Under the pieces are notes generated by a model, which did not search any database, was not told the origin of the DNA, and worked only from the letters and a program-made list of their open reading frames with translations. A program made the translations under genes and the position numbers. Below are positions 28,254 through 36,814 of a stretch of DNA of 64,000 nucleotides, one piece after another; position 1 is the stretch's first letter, and each line of letters begins with the position of its first letter. The stretch comes from Oricola sp. (GTDB lineage: Bacteria; Pseudomonadota; Alphaproteobacteria; Rhizobiales; Rhizobiaceae), in contig NZ_JALEGV010000040.1 in NCBI RefSeq assembly GCF_022763245.1, positions 186,001-250,000 on the forward strand. Reading direction: 5' to 3'.

Positions 28254-29057
28254 TCAAAGCGGCAGAACGCCCTCGGCGCGCCCCGTCGCCGAATAGACGA
28301 CGATCCCGATCCATTCGCGCAGAGCGAGGCTCAGCTCCATGAGGCCTTCCGCCGGATCGTTGCGTCCGATCTCGAACCCTTCGTCGCCGGCCGTCCGGTA
28401 ATCCGCCGGCCAGGGAATGATGTCGATCGCCTGCTTGCGAAAGATGCCGACCGAGCGCGGCATATGGAAGGCGGAGGTCACGAGGAGCCATTTGCCCGGC
28501 GGAAGATCGGCGATCGCGGCCTTGGTGAAGACCGCGTTCTCGTAGGTGTTCCTCGACCGGTCCTCCAGCACGAGGCGCTGCGGATCGACGCCGAATGCCG
28601 CGTAGAACCGCCGGGCAACCGTCGTGTCGCCTTCGCCCTGGCCGATCAGCGACGCGTCGCCGCCGGTGATGACCAGCGGCACCTCCGGCAGCGTTTCGGC
28701 CAGACGCAGGGCTTCAACGAACCGGTCGCCGGCCTCGTTCAGTTCGTAGCCGCCACGGCCGCGCGTCACGAAACCGTTGAAGCCGCCGCCGAGCACGATG
28801 ATGCCGGCGACCTCCTCGACCGCGGGAACCTCGGCCGGTCGCGGAATCGCGTTTTCCAGGCGCTGGATGAGAAGCCGTCCGGCATTCGTCTGCGTGGCGA
28901 CGAGCAGAAAAAGCACTTCCAGGACGACGAGCCGGCGCACGGTGCGATGCGCCTTGAACAGGGCCGCCAGGAGGATCAGCAGCAGGCCCAGCGTCAGCAG
29001 TCCGACGGGCTGGATCACGAGCCACGCCACTTTCGAAACGATGAAGAAGACCGACAT
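28254..29057 (-). CDS. YdcF/ElyC family (DUF218) membrane protein
   Basis: The 267-residue product has two N-terminal membrane helices (VAWLVIQPVGLLTLGLLLIL and RLVVLEVLFLLVATQ) followed by a periplasmic DUF218 domain. That domain has IIVLGGGFNG, LVITGGDASL, LEDRSRNTYENAVFTK and LLVTSAFHMPRSVGIFR, all standard family blocks. E. coli relatives act in envelope or peptidoglycan homeostasis; the biochemical role is unsettled. It is divergent from the EamA transporter gene. Confidence 0.88.
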   Translation of the reverse strand: MSVFFIVSKVAWLVIQPVGLLTLGLLLILLAALFKAHRTVRRLVVLEVLFLLVATQTNAGRLLIQRLENAIPRPAEVPAVEEVAGIIVLGGGFNGFVTRGRGGYELNEAGDRFVEALRLAETLPEVPLVITGGDASLIGQGEGDTTVARRFYAAFGVDPQRLVLEDRSRNTYENAVFTKAAIADLPPGKWLLVTSAFHMPRSVGIFRKQAIDIIPWPADYRTAGDEGFEIGRNDPAEGLMELSLALREWIGIVVYSATGRAEGVLPL

Positions 29058-29168
29058 TCAAACGCCCGGATCGATTGCACTCCAAGTGCCTTCCCCTTAC
29101 ACGGCTTCTGCGCCCCGCGCACTTCCCGATCCACGTGCCCCGCTTGCCGGGGCGGAAGGTTTCCGACC

Positions 29169-30065
29169 GTGAGCGCCATACGAAAACCGACCCCGATCGA
29201 CATGATTCTGCTGCTCACGGCAGCGGCGATCTGGGCGAGCGTCTTCGTCGCGATCAAATACGCCGTCCCGGAGACCGGACCGCTGTGGCTCGCGGCGATT
29301 CGCGTGACGATCGGCGCGGCAATCCTCGCTCCCTATGCCATCTGGCGCGGCGTCGTGCTGCCGCGCGAGTTGATGGTCTGGGTGCTCATCGTCGCCATGA
29401 CGCTCTTCAACATCGTCATCCCGTTCTTCCTGATCTCTTGGGCCGAGCAGACGCTGGCAGCCGGCGTCACCTCGATCCTCATGGGAACCGGCCCCTTCGC
29501 GGCGCTGATCGGCAGCCACTTCCTCACCCATGACGACAAGATAACCGGTCCGAAACTCGTCGCCGTCCTGCTCGGCTTTTCCGGGATCGTCCTGGTGGTC
29601 GGGCTCGACGCGCTGGGCGGCGTCGCCCACGGGAACCTGAAGGCGCAGGCCGCGGCCCTTTGCGGGTCGCTATCCTATGTCGTCGCCGGGCTGCTCATCC
29701 GCCGGATCGACGTGCCGCCCGTGCGGCTGTCGTTCATCGCGCTGACGATCGGCGCCATCATCCTCGTCGCCGCGGCCTTGGCGATCGACGGGCCGCTGAC
29801 GGCGATGCCCTCGCGCAGCGCGTCGATAGCGCTTTTGCTGATGGGCATCTTTCCGACCGGGATCGCCTATATCCTGCGCTTCCACCTGATCCGCACGGTG
29901 GGCTATTCGACCTTCGCCTATTCGATCAACCTGATCCCCGTCTTCGGCGTCTTTCTCGGCGTCATCCTGCTGGGAGAGCCCCTGCACCCGCAGGTGCTCA
30001 TCGCCCTCGCCCTCATTGTCACCGGCCTGTTCGTGGCGCGCATCGAACCCAAGAACCGCGACTGA
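29169..30065 (+). CDS. EamA family (DMT superfamily) transporter
   Basis: The 298-residue protein has ten predicted membrane helices in two EamA repeats. The first starts ILLLTAAAIWASVFVAIKY, with the typical P.GPLWLAAIRVTIGA; the second carries SYVVAGLLIRR and ends GEPLHPQVLIALALIVTG. The GTG at 29169 is chosen because GGAAGG lies eight bases upstream; an ATG at 29202 is the alternative. The substrate cannot be told from sequence; the fold exports metabolites or amino acids. Confidence 0.88.
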   Translation: MSAIRKPTPIDMILLLTAAAIWASVFVAIKYAVPETGPLWLAAIRVTIGAAILAPYAIWRGVVLPRELMVWVLIVAMTLFNIVIPFFLISWAEQTLAAGVTSILMGTGPFAALIGSHFLTHDDKITGPKLVAVLLGFSGIVLVVGLDALGGVAHGNLKAQAAALCGSLSYVVAGLLIRRIDVPPVRLSFIALTIGAIILVAAALAIDGPLTAMPSRSASIALLLMGIFPTGIAYILRFHLIRTVGYSTFAYSINLIPVFGVFLGVILLGEPLHPQVLIALALIVTGLFVARIEPKNRD

Positions 30066-30119
30066 TCTGCGCCCGCAACGTCGCTTTGCTTGCGCGCGAG
30101 GGCGTGCTTATTTGCGGCC

Positions 30120-31127
30120 ATGGCAAATGGTGACGATTCGGGTGCGCCTGCAGTCGCAGCCGGTCCGGCGGGATCGCGACGGATCGACTGGATCGACCTC
30201 GCGCGCGGCGTCGCGCTGGTCGCCATGGCGATCTACCACTTCAGCTGGGACCTGGAATTCTTCGGCTATCTCGACCCCGGAACGGCAGGCACGGGGCCGC
30301 TGAAATGGTTCGCCCGTTCCATCGCCTCCAGTTTCCTGATCCTCGTCGGCGTCAGCCTCGTTCTCGCCCATGGGCGGCAGATACGCTGGCGGCCGTTCGG
30401 CAAGCGCCTCGCCACCGTCGTGGCGGCCGCACTGCTCATCACCGTGGCGACATGGTGGTTCACGCCCGACGCCTTCGTGTTCTTCGGCATCCTGCACCAG
30501 ATCGCCTTTGCCAGCCTTGTTGGCCTGGCGTTCCTGCGCCTTCCGGTGCCCGTTCTTCTCGTGCTTGCCGCCGCATGGTTTTCCGTGCCGTTCTGGGGTC
30601 AGGCCTATGTCTTCGCCCAACCCTGGCTGCTGTGGATCGGCCTTTCGCCGATCCCGCCGCGCTCGAACGATTTCGTGCCGGTGTTTCCGTGGTTCTCCGC
30701 GGTGCTGACCGGGGTCGCCGTCGGTCGCCTCATGACGATCACCCAGGCGACAGACCGCCTTCGCCGACATCCGCCGACAGACAACATCGTCACGCGAGGC
30801 CTGCTCTTCATCGGGCGGCACAGCCTCGTCACCTATCTGGTCCATCAGCCGATCCTGATCGCCGGGCTCTACCTCTTCTCGCTCGTCATCCCGGCGGCGG
30901 AGCGGCCGCCGGAGGTGGTGTTCGCGTCCTATTGCGAGCGCGACTGCACGACCGTCAACACGAAGGCGTTCTGCGAGGCGTTCTGCGGCTGCGCCATCAC
31001 GGGGCTGCAGGAAAAGGGCTTGTTCGAGGCCGTGTTTGCAGGTGAAATCAACCAGACCTCCGACCCGCGGGTCGCCGAGGTGATTGACGAGTGTTCCTAC
31101 GAAGCGAATACGATCGATGACAACTGA
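30120..31127 (+). CDS. DUF1624 (HGSNAT-like) membrane acyltransferase with Cys-rich tail
   Basis: The family is related to lysosomal heparan-alpha-glucosaminide N-acetyltransferase; the bacterial substrate is unknown. The 335-residue product begins RRIDWIDLARGVALVAMAIY (after a 20-residue hydrophilic arm), shows HFSWDL, and has about seven to eight membrane helices. Its last 65 residues are hydrophilic with cysteines at 272, 276, 285, 289, 291 and 325, including two CX3C motifs eight residues apart. The stop overlaps the next gene by 11 bases. Confidence 0.87.
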   Translation: MANGDDSGAPAVAAGPAGSRRIDWIDLARGVALVAMAIYHFSWDLEFFGYLDPGTAGTGPLKWFARSIASSFLILVGVSLVLAHGRQIRWRPFGKRLATVVAAALLITVATWWFTPDAFVFFGILHQIAFASLVGLAFLRLPVPVLLVLAAAWFSVPFWGQAYVFAQPWLLWIGLSPIPPRSNDFVPVFPWFSAVLTGVAVGRLMTITQATDRLRRHPPTDNIVTRGLLFIGRHSLVTYLVHQPILIAGLYLFSLVIPAAERPPEVVFASYCERDCTTVNTKAFCEAFCGCAITGLQEKGLFEAVFAGEINQTSDPRVAEVIDECSYEANTIDDN

Positions 31128-31605
31128 CACTCATGGTTTCACCGAGCGGCCCAACAGCTTTCCCTGGCCGCCGGTCATCTATGTCATCGCGCTCGTCGCC
31201 GGGTGGCTGCTCCAGCGCCTGCTGCCGCTGCCGTGGTTCGGCGGGGCCACGGGCGAGGTCATGTTCGCAGCCGGGGTGCTCGCGATTCTCGGCGCGCTGG
31301 CCGTCGATCTCACGGCCATGCGCACGATGCATTCCGTGAGGACCACGATCCTGCCGCATCGCAAGGCCGACCATCTCGTGACCAAGGGCGTCTTCGGCCT
31401 GTCGCGCAATCCGATCTACGTCGCCAACACGGTTCTGGTCATCGGCGCCGGCCTGATATCGGGCATCGCCTGGTATTTCGCGCTCGCCTTCGTCGCCGCC
31501 TTCGCGACGCAGAAGCTGGCGATCGAGCGCGAGGAGAAACACCTCGAGGCCCGGTTCGGAAAGACCTATCGCGATTACAAGAAGCGGGTGAGCCGCTGGC
31601 TCTGA
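31117..31605 (+). CDS. isoprenylcysteine carboxyl methyltransferase-like membrane protein
   Basis: The 162-residue protein belongs to the ICMT/PEMT fold: hydrophobic N-terminal helices (VIYVIALVAGWLLQRLLPLP, FAAGVLAILGALAVDL), then HRKADHLVTKGVFGLSRNPIYVANT, the SAM-binding signature with RNPIY, and EREEKHLEARFGKTYRDYKK at the C-terminus. The substrate is unknown. The ATG at 31117 lies within the 3' end of the DUF1624 gene (ATGACAACTGA), so the two are coupled. It converges on the merR-type gene 14 bases away. Confidence 0.86.
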   Translation: MTTDTHGFTERPNSFPWPPVIYVIALVAGWLLQRLLPLPWFGGATGEVMFAAGVLAILGALAVDLTAMRTMHSVRTTILPHRKADHLVTKGVFGLSRNPIYVANTVLVIGAGLISGIAWYFALAFVAAFATQKLAIEREEKHLEARFGKTYRDYKKRVSRWL

Positions 31606-31618
31606 CCGTGTACGGGCG

Positions 31619-32005
31619 TCAGGACGTGACGCGCAGTTCCGCCAGCCGGCCGAGACAGGCCTCTTCGACCTGCTCCAGTTCGGCGAGCGTGTCCTCGATG
31701 TCCTTGCGCTTCTGGCGCAATTCCTCGCGCTTCTCGCCGGCCTTGTTGATGATCGCGCGCAACTGGCCGACCTCGCCGGGCGGCGCCTTGTACATCTGGA
31801 TGATCTCGCGGATCTCCGCGATCGAGAAGCCGAGCCGCTTGCCGCGCAGGATCTGCTTGACGAGGAGCCTGTCGGCCGGCCGGAACAGGCGCGTGCGACC
31901 GCGTCGCAGCGGATGGATCAGCCCTTCATCCTCGTAGAAGCGCAGGGTGCGCGTCGAAATCCCGAACTCACGGGTGAGCTCGGTGATGGTGTAATAATCC
32001 CGCAT
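31619..32005 (-). CDS. MerR family transcriptional regulator
   Basis: The 128-residue protein has the winged HTH (MRDYYTITELTREFGIS, TRTLRFYEDEGLIHPLRRGR) and a C-terminal dimer coiled coil (KAGEKREELRQKRKDIEDTL). There is a single Cys near residue 118 and no metal-binding loop, so it is not a classic metal sensor. It resembles the subgroup controlling fatty or branched-chain acid catabolism (LiuR-like), a tentative placement. Its own promoter shows an 18-base spacer with a palindrome, suggesting autoregulation. Confidence 0.87.
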   Translation of the reverse strand: MRDYYTITELTREFGISTRTLRFYEDEGLIHPLRRGRTRLFRPADRLLVKQILRGKRLGFSIAEIREIIQMYKAPPGEVGQLRAIINKAGEKREELRQKRKDIEDTLAELEQVEEACLGRLAELRVTS

Positions 32006-32043
32006 GCACCGAATCTTTCCGGATCAAAGACTTACGTCGCCGC

Positions 32044-32073
32044 ATGATTGCGACGCTCTTACGTAAAAGTCAA
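32044..32073 (-). promoter_or_regulatory. MerR-type promoter with palindrome in the spacer
   Basis: On the minus strand TTGACT (32073-32068) and AATCAT (32049-32044) are separated by 18 bases, longer than usual, as MerR targets often are. The spacer holds TTACGTAA (32059-32066). A second CTTACGT lies at 32031-32037 downstream, before the merR-type ATG at 32005. Confidence 0.55.
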
Positions 32074-32107
32074 ATAACGCGCCGCGCGACGCGGTGCGTA
32101 TCCCCGG

Positions 32108-33541
32108 TCAAATCCCGAACCACCAGGCGGCAAGGCCAAGGAAGGCGAAGAACCCGACTATGTCGGTGACCGTCGTCACGAAGACGCTGGAGGCGATCGC
32201 CGGGTCGATGCCGAACCGGTCGAGCAGGAGCGGAATGAGGATCCCGGCCAGCGCCGCGCTGACCATGTTCAGCACCATCGCGGCCGCGATGACGCCGCCC
32301 AGGGGAATATTCCAGAACCAGAGCGCTGCGACGAGGCCCAGCACCGCTGCGAAGACGACGCCGTTGATGAAGCCGACCGTCAACTCGCGCCGGATGATCC
32401 GCGCGGCGTTGTAGATGTCGATGTCGCGGGTAGCGAGCGCGCGCACGGCGACCGTCATGGTCTGCGTGCCGGCATTGCCGCCCATCGAGGCGACGATCGG
32501 CATCAGCACCGCCAGCGCCACCATCTGCGAAATCGTCGCGTCGAACAGGCCGATGACGACCGAGGCCAGCACGGCAGTCGCCAGGTTGATCAGCAGCCAC
32601 AGGAAACGCGACTTGGTGGTCTCGATGACGGTGTCCGACAATTCCTCGTCACCGACACCGCCAAGGCGCTTCAGATCCTCTTCCGCTTCTTCCTGGATGA
32701 CGTCGACGACGTCATCGATGGTGAGAACGCCGACCAGCCGCTCGTTTTCATCGACGACGGCGGCGGAGAGAAGGTCGTATTGCTCGAAGAGCTGCGCGGC
32801 CTCTTCCTGGTCCGTCTCGGCGGGAATGGCGTGCCGGGTCTCGCGCATGATCTCCTCGATCCTGACCGGACGCGGGGTTCGCAGGATGCGGTCGAGATCG
32901 ACGGCGCCGACGAGATGGAAGGTCGGATCGATGACGAAGATCTGCGCGAAGGTTTGCGGCAGGTCCTCGCTGTCGCGCAGATAGTCGATCGTCTGACCCA
33001 CCGACCAGTAAGGCGGCACGGCGACGAATTCCGTCTGCATGCGGCGGCCGGCGCTCTCTTCGGGATAGTCGAGAGAGCGGCGCAGCCGGATGCGTTCGGT
33101 GAAGGGCAGCTTGGCGAGAATCTCGGCCTGGTCGTCCTCGCCCAGATCCTCCAGAATGTAGACCGCGTCATCGGAATCGAGCGCCTGCAGCGCGATCGCG
33201 ACCTGTTCGTTCGGCAGCGCTTCGACGATGTCGAGACGGATCGCCTCGTCGACCTCGGTCAGCGAGGAAAAGTCGAAGCGGTCGCCCAGCAGGCCGACGA
33301 GCTTGAGCCGCTGTTCGGCTTCCAGCGTCTCGATCAGGTCGCCGAGTTCGGATTCATGCAGGTGCGAAACGGCGTCGGCCAGAACCTCGACGTCGCCGGC
33401 GTCGATCGCGGAATCGACATGGTCCAGGAAGTCGGCGCGGATCGAGCCGTCTTCGCTGTAGATGTCGTCCGCATAGGCATCGCTGCCCTGCTCGACATAT
33501 GCCGTCTGGGTGTCGCTCACCGATCGCTCCGTCACGCTCAT
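32108..33541 (-). CDS. mgtE: magnesium transporter MgtE
   Basis: MgtE is a dimeric Mg2+ channel gated by cytoplasmic magnesium. The 477-residue protein has the N domain (LHESELGDLIETLEAEQRLK and the LPNEQVAIALQALDSDDAVYIL superhelix), two CBS domains (about 155-275), a plug helix, and five C-terminal membrane helices with MPIVASMGGNAGTQTMTV, the pore signature. The ATG at 33541 is chosen over a TTG at 33556. There are no neighbours on the same transcript. Confidence 0.94.
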   Translation of the reverse strand: MSVTERSVSDTQTAYVEQGSDAYADDIYSEDGSIRADFLDHVDSAIDAGDVEVLADAVSHLHESELGDLIETLEAEQRLKLVGLLGDRFDFSSLTEVDEAIRLDIVEALPNEQVAIALQALDSDDAVYILEDLGEDDQAEILAKLPFTERIRLRRSLDYPEESAGRRMQTEFVAVPPYWSVGQTIDYLRDSEDLPQTFAQIFVIDPTFHLVGAVDLDRILRTPRPVRIEEIMRETRHAIPAETDQEEAAQLFEQYDLLSAAVVDENERLVGVLTIDDVVDVIQEEAEEDLKRLGGVGDEELSDTVIETTKSRFLWLLINLATAVLASVVIGLFDATISQMVALAVLMPIVASMGGNAGTQTMTVAVRALATRDIDIYNAARIIRRELTVGFINGVVFAAVLGLVAALWFWNIPLGGVIAAAMVLNMVSAALAGILIPLLLDRFGIDPAIASSVFVTTVTDIVGFFAFLGLAAWWFGI

Positions 33542-33651
33542 GCGCGAGTCACACAACTAATCCACTGTTGTGAAAATACAATTGCCGCCGGGGCATTGGA
33601 CCCTGATTTTCAAGGCGCCGAGCGAGGGAAACGCCGCAAGCAGCGCGGCCG

Positions 33652-33954
33652 TCAGAGTTTTTCCGGCACGTTGTCGATGCCACATGTGCCGCCCGGGCCG
33701 CAGCGTGCAACACGCTTCAAGGTGAGCCAGCCGCCGGCGAGAAGTCCGTGGCGGGCGATCGCCTCGTAGCCATATTCCGAGCAGGTGGGCATGTGCCGGC
33801 AATTGTTGCCGATGAAGCCCGACAGGGTGAGCTGGTAGAGCCGGATCAGGGACGTGCCGAAAAGACGGCCGGGCGTCTTCGGCCACGCGCCCTGCCAGTT
33901 GCGGCTGCGCGGCCTGGCCGGTTTCGGTGCATGGTCGGTTTCGTGGGCGCACAT
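33652..33954 (-). CDS. yidD: membrane protein insertion efficiency factor YidD
   Basis: YidD is a small peripheral membrane protein that helps YidC-dependent insertion. The 100-residue product has the characteristic LIRLYQLTLSGFIGNNCRHM, then PTCSEYGYEAIARHG, and GGWLTLKRVARCGPGG, with the conserved cysteines. The usual rpmH-rnpA-yidC neighbours are absent here; instead it follows the NifU-like gene by 21 bases, an arrangement known in Rhizobiales. Confidence 0.92.
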   Translation of the reverse strand: MCAHETDHAPKPARPRSRNWQGAWPKTPGRLFGTSLIRLYQLTLSGFIGNNCRHMPTCSEYGYEAIARHGLLAGGWLTLKRVARCGPGGTCGIDNVPEKL

Positions 33955-33975
33955 GGTGTCAGCTCGGCGGGCGGA

Positions 33976-34431
33976 TCAGGCCGCGCTCGCGCGCTTCTGT
34001 TCGATCTGGTCGAGCGCGTCGACGACGGCGTCGAACACGAGCAGCGTCGAAGCGTGGCGCGCCTTGTAGTCCTTGACCGGCATCAGAAACTGCAGGTCGG
34101 CGAACCGTCCCGTCGGCGCGGGACCGTCGGCCTTGAGCATTGCGATCATCTGCTCGCGCACGTCGCGCAGTTCCTGCGCCGTCGCGCCGACGATCGTGCG
34201 CGCCATGATCGAGGAGGATGCCTGGCCAAGCGCGCAGGCCTTCACCTCCTGGCCGTAATCGGACACCACGTCGCCATCCAGTTTCAGGTCGATGGTGACC
34301 GTCGAGCCGCACAGTTTCGAATGCGCCTTGGCCGACGCGTCGGCATCGGCAAGCCGCGTCGTGCGACCGATATTCCCGGCGAACTCCAGGATCCTGGCGT
34401 TGTAGATGTCGTCGATCACTCTTCGCTCCAT
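33976..34431 (-). CDS. NifU/IscU-like iron-sulfur scaffold protein, third cysteine absent
   Basis: The 151-residue protein has the IscU N-terminal fold: VIDDIYNARILEFAGN, SKLCGSTVTIDL (Cys41), and VKACALGQASSSIMA (Cys66). The third cluster cysteine expected in an RHCS-type motif reads RHAST, so Ala127 replaces it. It may bind or transfer a cluster only weakly or have another role. No isc/suf genes adjoin. It is divergent from folE and heads the two-gene unit with yidD. Confidence 0.82.
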   Translation of the reverse strand: MERRVIDDIYNARILEFAGNIGRTTRLADADASAKAHSKLCGSTVTIDLKLDGDVVSDYGQEVKACALGQASSSIMARTIVGATAQELRDVREQMIAMLKADGPAPTGRFADLQFLMPVKDYKARHASTLLVFDAVVDALDQIEQKRASAA

Positions 34432-34626
34432 GGCCCGGATCGCAAACCGGGATGACGGATCGCGGCCTGTTCTTGCGCGCGATGCTACATATATATTTTA
34501 CATCGAAGCGCGAACAAGGCATATGCCCTCGCCGTTGACGGGTCGGCGGCGTTTCCGCATTTTCGGGGATGCGCGGCCCGTGCAATTCGTTTCGGCGCCA
34601 ATGCCGGAACCACAGGAGACTATCTG

Positions 34627-35265
34627 ATGGACGCCATTGTCAGCACCTTTCTCGAGGACGCGGAGAAGGAACCGTTGACCAGCAATCCGAAGCGCCCGAC
34701 CCGGGAGGAAGCCGAAGCCGCCGTGCGGACGCTCCTGTTGTGGGCAGGCGAGAACCCGGACCGCGAGGGCCTGGTCGAAACCCCGCAGCGGGTCGTCAGC
34801 GCCTATCGCGAGATGTTTTCCGGTTACGACATGGATCCGCACGAGGTGCTCGGTCGCACCTTCGAGGAAGTCGCCGGCTATGACGACATCGTGCTCGTGA
34901 AGGACATCGGCTTCCATTCCCATTGCGAGCACCACATGGTGCCGATCATCGGCAAGGCGCATGTCGCCTACCTGCCGGACGGCAAGGTGGTCGGCCTGTC
35001 GAAGATCGCCCGCGTGGTCGACATCTTCGCGCAGCGCCTGCAGACGCAGGAATCGATCACCGCGCAGATCGCGGCCACCATCGACGAGGCGGTGGCGCCA
35101 CGCGGCGTCGCCGTGCTGATCGAGGCGGAGCACATGTGCATGGCCATGCGCGGCATCCGCAAGCAGGGTTCGACCACGCTGACGACCCGCTTCACCGGGG
35201 CGTTCCTCGACAATCCGCAGGAACAGGTCCGCTTCATGACCATGGTGCGCGGCCTCGGCGCTTGA
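34627..35265 (+). CDS. folE: GTP cyclohydrolase I
   Basis: FolE makes dihydroneopterin triphosphate, the first step of folate synthesis. The 212-residue product carries the zinc ligands Cys100 and His103 ([14 protein letters not shown]) and Cys171 ([12 protein letters not shown]), plus [20 protein letters not shown]. The length is normal. AGGAG lies eight bases before the ATG at 34627. hisI starts 31 bases after its stop. Confidence 0.97.
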   Translation: MDAIVSTFLEDAEKEPLTSNPKRPTREEAEAAVRTLLLWAGENPDREGLVETPQRVVSAYREMFSGYDMDPHEVLGRTFEEVAGYDDIVLVKDIGFHSHCEHHMVPIIGKAHVAYLPDGKVVGLSKIARVVDIFAQRLQTQESITAQIAATIDEAVAPRGVAVLIEAEHMCMAMRGIRKQGSTTLTTRFTGAFLDNPQEQVRFMTMVRGLGA

Positions 35266-35296
35266 TCGTGTCGCCCGGGCGGCGTAGAGCCGCCCC

Positions 35297-35764
35297 ATGA
35301 CCGATGCTTCTTCCGATTTCTTCGCAACGCCCGGCTCCAAGTCCGAACTGGAGGCGGGTGACGTGCTGTCGCCGCGCTTTTCCGCCGACGGCCTGATCAC
35401 CGCCGTGACGGTGGACGCCTCCGACGGCACCGTGCTGATGGTCGCGCACATGAACGCCGAGACCCTGCGGCTGACGATCGAGACCGGCATCGCCCATTAC
35501 TGGTCGCGGTCCCGCCAGTCGATCTGGAAGAAGGGCGAAACCTCCGGCAACATGCAGGCGATCAGGGAAATCCGCGTCGATTGCGACCAGGATTGCGTTC
35601 TCCTGAAGGTCGAGACCGCCGGAGACGGCGCGAACTGCCATACCGGTCGGCGCAGCTGCTTCTATCGCATCGTCGCGACTGGCGACGACGGCAAGCCGCG
35701 CCTGGTCCTTGACGAGGCGGACGCGCCGCGCTTCGATCCGCAAAGCGTCTACGGTCAGAAATAG
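35297..35764 (+). CDS. hisI: phosphoribosyl-AMP cyclohydrolase
   Basis: HisI opens the adenine ring of PR-AMP in the third histidine step. The 155-residue protein lacks the HisE domain, as usual in alphaproteobacteria. Signatures are [38 protein letters not shown], the metal-binding [12 protein letters not shown] and [15 protein letters not shown] 25-residue N-terminal arm is longer than in most relatives. It is co-transcribed with folE. Confidence 0.95.
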   Translation: MTDASSDFFATPGSKSELEAGDVLSPRFSADGLITAVTVDASDGTVLMVAHMNAETLRLTIETGIAHYWSRSRQSIWKKGETSGNMQAIREIRVDCDQDCVLLKVETAGDGANCHTGRRSCFYRIVATGDDGKPRLVLDEADAPRFDPQSVYGQK

Positions 35765-35819
35765 CGCTCCCGCGCTTCAGGCATTTGACACCAATTCGCC
35801 GCAAACTGCGGACACCAAG

Positions 35820-36806
35820 ATGTCGGGTCTCGAACGTGTCATGCAGGTAACCAGCTTTAAGAGGCGCAAGCCCGATCTTGCCGAAACGCCGGCGCCGGTC
35901 GATGACGAGACCGCGCCGGAGCCGCGCGGCCATGGCATCGCGCTCGCGCTGGGCGGCGGCGCGGCCCGCGGGTGGGCGCATATCGGCGCCCTGCACGCAC
36001 TGGACGAGGCCGGCCTGCACATCGACATGATCGCCGGCACCTCGATCGGCGCGCTCGTCGGCGGCTGCTACCTTGCCGGCAAGCTCGACGAACTCGAGAA
36101 ATTCGCACGGTCGCTCTCCAGGCGCCGCATGCTCGGCCTGCTCGACATCCAGTTCGTCGGCAGCGGCCTCTTCGGCGGAATGCGGCTGACGCGCGAACTG
36201 GAAGCGCATATGCGCGGCATCCAGATCGAGGACCTGCCCCGGACATTCGTCGCCGTCGCAACCGAAATCTCCACCGGCCACGAGATCTGGCTGACCCATG
36301 GCGACCTGACCGTCGCGATGCGGGCGTCCTATTCCCTGCCCGGCATCTTCGAGCCGGTCGAGTGCAACGGGCGGACGCTCGTCGACGGCGCGCTGGTCAA
36401 TCCCGTGCCGGTCTCCGTCTGCCGGGCGCACGAGCAGCCCCGCGTCGTCGCCATCAACCTGAACTACGACATTTTCGGCCGGTCGGGCGTCGTGAAGCAC
36501 GGCGCTCCCCGCGCCGAGATGAATGTCCGCGCCACAGACACCTCGTCGAAGCCACAGCGCAAGAAGAACCCGGAACAGCCGGTGCGCCTCGGCATCACGG
36601 GCGTGATGGTGGAGTCCTACAACATCATCCAGGACCGGATCTCACGGGCTCGCCTCGCCGGCGATCCGCCGGACTATTCGCTGCATCCCCGCCTGTCCGA
36701 CATCGGACTTGCGGATTTCCATCGCGCCTCGGAAGCGATCGATCGCGGATACGAGGCGACGATGGAGCGCCTGCCCGACATTCAAAGGCTGGCGGAAATG
36801 GTCTGA
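35820..36806 (+). CDS. patatin-like phospholipase
   Basis: The 328-residue protein has the patatin catalytic dyad: glycine-rich oxyanion loop ALALGGGAARGWAHIGAL, nucleophile GTSIG (Ser75), and the Asp in LVDGALVNPVPV. An N-terminal arm of about 38 residues is hydrophilic, with no signal peptide, so it acts in the cytoplasm or at the inner membrane as a lipid acyl hydrolase of the RssA type. The ATG at 35820 is 55 bases after hisI. It ends convergently with the CBS gene, eight bases apart. Confidence 0.9.
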   Translation: MSGLERVMQVTSFKRRKPDLAETPAPVDDETAPEPRGHGIALALGGGAARGWAHIGALHALDEAGLHIDMIAGTSIGALVGGCYLAGKLDELEKFARSLSRRRMLGLLDIQFVGSGLFGGMRLTRELEAHMRGIQIEDLPRTFVAVATEISTGHEIWLTHGDLTVAMRASYSLPGIFEPVECNGRTLVDGALVNPVPVSVCRAHEQPRVVAINLNYDIFGRSGVVKHGAPRAEMNVRATDTSSKPQRKKNPEQPVRLGITGVMVESYNIIQDRISRARLAGDPPDYSLHPRLSDIGLADFHRASEAIDRGYEATMERLPDIQRLAEMV

Positions 36807-36814
36807 GGCCTGCG

